From Nitrincola tibetensis (GTDB lineage Bacteria > Pseudomonadota > Gammaproteobacteria > Pseudomonadales > Balneatricaceae): DNA of 64,000 bases. The notes under the pieces are model-generated. The model was not told where the DNA came from. It saw only the letters and a program-made list of their open reading frames with translations, and ran no database searches. The position numbers and the translations under genes were made by a program. Shown piece by piece: positions 59,492-64,000 of the stretch. The stretch's first letter is position 1; every line of letters starts with the position of its first letter. The DNA lies in contig NZ_QKRX01000006.1 of the NCBI RefSeq assembly GCF_003284585.1, forward strand, positions 62,001 through 126,000, written 5' to 3'.

Positions 59492-59962
59492 GTGAATATA
59501 AATCTCACCATCATTGGTCAGGCCATAGCATTCGCCATTTTTGTTGTTTTCTGCATGAAGTATGTATGGCCGCCGATTACGACAGCCATGGCAGAGCGCA
59601 AAAAGAAGATTGCCGAAGGTTTGGATGCAGCTGACCGTGCTGAACGTGATCTAAGGCTCGCTCAAGAAAAAGCGGCTGACAATCTACGTGAAGGTAAGGA
59701 GCAAGCTGCTGCCATCATTGAACAGGCCAACAAGCGCGCGAACCTGATCATCGAAGAAGCCAAAGAGAAGGCTCGTGAAGAAGCTGCTCGCGTAAAAGCA
59801 GCAGCTGATGCTGAGCTTATCCAGGAAGTTAACCGTGCAAAAGAAGCTTTGCGTGCACAGGTTGGCGTTCTGGCTCTTGCTGGGGCTGAAAAGATATTGG
59901 AAGCCTCTGTTGACCAAAAAGCACATGCTAAGCTAGTTGAGAAACTGGCAGCTGAGCTTTAA
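59492..59962 (+). CDS. atpF: ATP synthase Fo subunit b
   Basis: Subunit b is the peripheral stalk. The 156-residue protein has one N-terminal membrane helix ([21 protein letters not shown]) and a long charged alanine-rich helix forming the coiled coil, with the conserved [12 protein letters not shown] end. It starts with GTG after GAGGGG. Its length equals that of E. coli b (156). Confidence 0.97.
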   Translation: MNINLTIIGQAIAFAIFVVFCMKYVWPPITTAMAERKKKIAEGLDAADRAERDLRLAQEKAADNLREGKEQAAAIIEQANKRANLIIEEAKEKAREEAARVKAAADAELIQEVNRAKEALRAQVGVLALAGAEKILEASVDQKAHAKLVEKLAAEL

Positions 59963-59974
59963 GCGAGGTTTATG

Positions 59975-60511
59975 ATGGCTGAACTCAACACTATCGCTCG
60001 GCCTTACACAAAAGCAGCGTTCGATTTTGCGCTGGAAAAGGGCGAAGTCGATCAATGGTCAAATATGCTGTCATTGGCTGCGGCTGTAGTAAATGACAGT
60101 GAAATGAAGCGTGTACTTGGTATACCTTCACTGAGTGCGGAGCAAAAAGCAGACTTGTTAATCGCCGTTTGCGGCAAGCAAGTCTCTGAAGCGGGCAAAA
60201 ATTTTCTGACACTCTTGTCACAGAATCGCCGCTTGATTTTGCTTCCAGAGATTTCAAATCAGTTCAATGAATTGAAAGCAAACCATGAAAAATCCATCGA
60301 GATTGACATGGTAACTGCCTACGATTTGGATGCCGAATTGGTTGAAAAATTAGCTCAGGCTTTACGTACTAAGCTGGGGCGTGAAATTAAAGTAACATCA
60401 ACAACTGATAAATCAATTATCGGCGGTGTTATTATTCGCGCTAATGACCTTGTGATCGACGGTTCTGTTCGTGCCAAATTGGCAAAACTAGCCGAAGCGA
60501 TGAATTCCTGA
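59975..60511 (+). CDS. atpH: ATP synthase F1 subunit delta
   Basis: Delta connects the b stalk to the top of F1. The 178-residue protein starts MAELNTIARPYTKAAFDFA, as in the family, with typical FLTLLSQNRRL near 75 and the C-terminal DKSIIGGVIIRANDLVIDGSVR. Two ATGs are adjacent; GAGG is three bases before the first and six before the second, so the second is used here. Confidence 0.96.
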   Translation: MAELNTIARPYTKAAFDFALEKGEVDQWSNMLSLAAAVVNDSEMKRVLGIPSLSAEQKADLLIAVCGKQVSEAGKNFLTLLSQNRRLILLPEISNQFNELKANHEKSIEIDMVTAYDLDAELVEKLAQALRTKLGREIKVTSTTDKSIIGGVIIRANDLVIDGSVRAKLAKLAEAMNS

Positions 60512-60527
60512 GTAACGGGGAATAACA

Positions 60528-62072
60528 ATGCAGCAACTGAATCCATCTGAGATCAGCGAGATTCTCAAGAAGCGCATCGAAAAACTTGATGTGTCTTCTG
60601 AAGCCCGTAATGAGGGCACTATCGTAAGTGTATCTGATGGTATTATCTTGATTCACGGTCTAGCCGATGTTATGTACGGCGAAATGATCGAGTTTCCGGG
60701 TGGTATCTACGGTATGGCGTTGAACCTAGAGCGTGACTCTGTAGGTGCAGTCGTACTGGGTGACTATCAAAGTCTGGTAGAGGGCATGACTGCTCGCTGC
60801 ACAGGCCGTATTCTTGAAGTACCGGTTGGTAAAGAACTTTTAGGTCGTGTTGTCGACGCATTGGGTAATCCAATCGACGCCAAAGGACCGATTGAGACTA
60901 AACTGACTGACGCCGTTGAAAAAGTAGCACCGGGTGTAATTTCCCGTAAGTCGGTTGATCAGCCTGTTCAAACAGGTTTGAAAGCAATCGATGCAATGGT
61001 TCCGGTTGGACGTGGTCAGCGTGAGCTGATTATCGGTGACCGCCAAGTTGGTAAATCAGCGATTGCGATCGATGCGATTATCAACCAGAAAGGAACCGGT
61101 GTTAAGTGTATCTATGTTGCGATAGGTCAAAAGCAATCGACCATTTCTAACGTAGTACGCAAGCTCGAAGAACACGGTGCAATGGATCACACCATTGTTG
61201 TAGCAGCAGGTGCTTCAGATCCAGCGTCAATGCTGTTCTTGGCTCCTTACTCTGGCTGCACAATGGGTGAATACTTCCGTGATCGCGGTGAAGATGCGTT
61301 GATCATCTATGATGATTTAACAAAACAAGCTTGGGCATATCGTCAGATTTCCTTGTTGCTACGTCGTCCACCAGGACGTGAAGCATACCCAGGTGACGTA
61401 TTCTATCTTCACTCTCGTCTACTTGAGCGTGCTGCTCGTGTTAACGCAGATTATGTTGAAAACTTTACCAAGGGTGAAGTGAAAGGTAAGACAGGTTCGT
61501 TAACGGCATTGCCTATTATCGAAACTCAAGGCGGTGACGTGTCTGCCTTCGTTCCAACCAACGTAATTTCGATTACGGATGGTCAGATATTCCTTGAATC
61601 AGACCTGTTCAACTCGGGTGTTCGTCCTGCGATCAACGCAGGTTTGTCCGTATCCCGTGTAGGTGGTGCTGCTCAGACCAAAATCATCAAGAAATTAGGT
61701 GGTGGTGTTCGTCTGGCATTAGCGCAGTACCGTGAATTGGCGGCATTCGCTCAGTTTGCATCCGACTTGGATGATACGACTCGTGCTCAGTTAGAGCATG
61801 GTCAGCGTGTTACCGAGTTAATGAAACAAGCGCAGTACTCACCTATGTCTGTTGCAGAAATGGGTCTTAGCTTGTTCGCAGCGAACGAAGGCTATCTAAA
61901 AGACGTTGATTTGAACAAAATCGGTGCATTTGAAACAGCTCTGATTGCTTTCTTCAACAGCGAGTCTGCTGATCTGATGAAGTCAATCAATCAGTCCGGC
62001 GACTATAACGACGAGATTGCTGCTAAGTTCAAAGCAGGGATTGAGAAGTTCAAATCTACCCAAACTTGGTAA
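60528..62072 (+). CDS. atpA: ATP synthase F1 subunit alpha
   Basis: Alpha binds nucleotide at non-catalytic sites and supplies the arginine finger to beta. The 514-residue protein is the normal size, with Walker A GDRQVGKS near 170, [19 protein letters not shown] and the arginine finger region [10 protein letters not shown] near 375. A 70 bp spacer with a strong hairpin separates it from atpG. Confidence 0.98.
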   Translation: MQQLNPSEISEILKKRIEKLDVSSEARNEGTIVSVSDGIILIHGLADVMYGEMIEFPGGIYGMALNLERDSVGAVVLGDYQSLVEGMTARCTGRILEVPVGKELLGRVVDALGNPIDAKGPIETKLTDAVEKVAPGVISRKSVDQPVQTGLKAIDAMVPVGRGQRELIIGDRQVGKSAIAIDAIINQKGTGVKCIYVAIGQKQSTISNVVRKLEEHGAMDHTIVVAAGASDPASMLFLAPYSGCTMGEYFRDRGEDALIIYDDLTKQAWAYRQISLLLRRPPGREAYPGDVFYLHSRLLERAARVNADYVENFTKGEVKGKTGSLTALPIIETQGGDVSAFVPTNVISITDGQIFLESDLFNSGVRPAINAGLSVSRVGGAAQTKIIKKLGGGVRLALAQYRELAAFAQFASDLDDTTRAQLEHGQRVTELMKQAQYSPMSVAEMGLSLFAANEGYLKDVDLNKIGAFETALIAFFNSESADLMKSINQSGDYNDEIAAKFKAGIEKFKSTQTW

Positions 62073-62107
62073 GCACTTTGTTGAAGTAACTTGCAACGAA
62101 GTAATGC

Positions 62108-62133
62108 GGTCTGTAAACCTCGGTTTACAGACC
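62108..62133. promoter_or_regulatory. Long perfect hairpin between atpA and atpG
   Basis: GGTCTGTAAACC and GGTTTACAGACC are perfect 12-base arms with a two-base centre. No T-run follows, so full termination is unlikely. RNA stabilisation, processing or partial attenuation that sets subunit ratios is plausible. Confidence 0.7.
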
Positions 62134-62163
62134 CTACACTGAGTGAGGAATAGAGGCGGAACT

Positions 62164-63030
62164 ATGGCAGTCGGAAAAGAAATTAAGACACAGATTGCGA
62201 GTATTGGTAGTACGCGCAAAATTACCAGTGCCATGGAAATGGTGGCTGCGTCTAAAATGCGCAAAGCCCAAGATCGTATGCGATCCTCCCGCCCGTATGC
62301 CCTAGGCATCAAAGGTGTTATTCAGCACGTTGCAAAAGCAAATCCTGAATACAACCACCTTTACATGCAAGAGCGTGAAGTGAAACGCGTTGGTTTTATC
62401 GTCGTTTCTTCTGATCGTGGTTTGTGTGGCGGCTTGAACGTAAACGTGTTCAAGAAAGCTGTTATTGCTATGAAAGAATTCCATGAACAGAAAGTCGAAA
62501 TTGACATCTGTGCATTGGGAAACAAAGCCATTACTTTCTTCAAAAACTATGGGGGCAATGTTGTTGCTGCCAAAGGCCATTTAGGCGACTCACCTGAACT
62601 TGCAGATTTGATTGGATCTGTAAAAGTGATGCTCAACGCCTTTGAAGAAGGAAAAATTGACAAGATCTTCATAGTATCGAATGAATTTGTTAACACGATG
62701 ACACAACAACCCGTCGTCGAACAAGTTCTTCCAGCGCGGGCAGACGATAACGGAAATGAACAACTGAACCGTAGTTGGGATTATCTGTATGAGCCAGATG
62801 CAAAAGAGCTGCTTGAGGCACTTTTCGTCCGCTATATAGAATCAGTTGTTTATCAAGCGGTTATTGAAAATATCGCCTGTGAGCAAGCAGCACGTATGCT
62901 AGCGATGAAGAATGCTACAGATAATGCTGGTGATCTGATTGATGAGCTGAAAATGGTTTACAACAAAGCTCGTCAAGCAGCGATTACCCAAGAAATTTCT
63001 GAAATCGTGAGTGGTGCGGCGGCTGTTTAA
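62164..63030 (+). CDS. atpG: ATP synthase F1 subunit gamma
   Basis: Gamma is the central rotor shaft. The 288-residue protein begins [28 protein letters not shown] and ends [19 protein letters not shown], both coiled-coil halves, with [11 protein letters not shown] near 80. A GTG at 62143 opens the frame earlier, but GAGGCGGA before the ATG at 62164 and the family N-terminus fix the start. Confidence 0.97.
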   Translation: MAVGKEIKTQIASIGSTRKITSAMEMVAASKMRKAQDRMRSSRPYALGIKGVIQHVAKANPEYNHLYMQEREVKRVGFIVVSSDRGLCGGLNVNVFKKAVIAMKEFHEQKVEIDICALGNKAITFFKNYGGNVVAAKGHLGDSPELADLIGSVKVMLNAFEEGKIDKIFIVSNEFVNTMTQQPVVEQVLPARADDNGNEQLNRSWDYLYEPDAKELLEALFVRYIESVVYQAVIENIACEQAARMLAMKNATDNAGDLIDELKMVYNKARQAAITQEISEIVSGAAAV

Positions 63031-63055
63031 TGCAGTTCACAGGTTTAAAAGTTAA

Positions 63056-64000
<945 letters not shown>

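Overview
The window is a 64 kb piece of gammaproteobacterial chromosome around the replication origin. Protein families and gene order (dnaA-dnaN-recF-gyrB, rpmH-rnpA-yidC-mnmE, mnmG-rsmG-parA-parB-atpIBEFHAGD, and the dprA/LysM/def/fmt/rsmB and glyQS blocks) resemble marine Oceanospirillales/Pseudomonadales-type bacteria. The genus cannot be fixed from sequence alone. I see no tRNA, rRNA, insertion sequence, prophage or CRISPR array.

Layout. 1-6.5 kb (minus strand): start of a Lon-like protease gene, then aroE, hemF, tsaC, purK, purE, dprA and an exported LysM protein. 6.6-9.4 kb (plus): def-fmt-rsmB. 9.5-10.4 kb (minus): a lipid A-type acyltransferase. 10.5-13.5 kb (plus): glyQ-glyS. 13.6-14.3 kb (minus): an orphan ParA/MinD-like ATPase beside a parS-like palindrome. 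A second identical palindrome lies inside gyrB. 14.6-20.9 kb (minus): gyrB, recF, dnaN, dnaA. 21.2-24.8 kb (plus): rpmH, rnpA, yidC, mnmE.

24.9-52.7 kb is an accessory block separating mnmE from mnmG. It begins with a five-gene phosphorelay/cyclic-di-GMP cluster. An Hpt-REC-REC-(degenerate GGDEF)-EAL protein converges on four minus-strand genes: a CheY-like regulator, an Hpt-REC-REC-GGDEF cyclase, a soluble GAF/PAS kinase and a membrane hybrid kinase. Next come EVE, MOSC, GNAT and nitronate monooxygenase genes, then a LemA/M48 protease pair. A sigma-54 activator of the AcoR type stands divergent from a flavin monooxygenase plus a 2,3-butanediol dehydrogenase-like SDR, with three matching inverted repeats and a good -24/-12 promoter between them. 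A DMT transporter follows, then a tightly packed photolyase / DUF2256 / iron-sulfur photolyase operon, and a class III aminotransferase with a carboxymuconolactone-decarboxylase-family protein.

52.7-53.4 kb is the probable oriC: nine DnaA-box-like sites next to an AT-rich stretch, directly upstream of mnmG as in E. coli. 53.4-57.7 kb holds mnmG-rsmG-parA-parB. 57.8-64 kb holds the F1Fo ATP synthase operon up to a truncated atpD, with a strong sigma-70 promoter before atpI and hairpins in several intercistronic gaps.

The housekeeping part covers replication initiation, segregation, translation, tRNA modification, membrane insertion and ATP synthesis. The accessory part is dominated by signalling (c-di-GMP), light-driven DNA repair and small oxidoreductase pathways. 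All calls were made by reading sequence and motifs; no database search was run.
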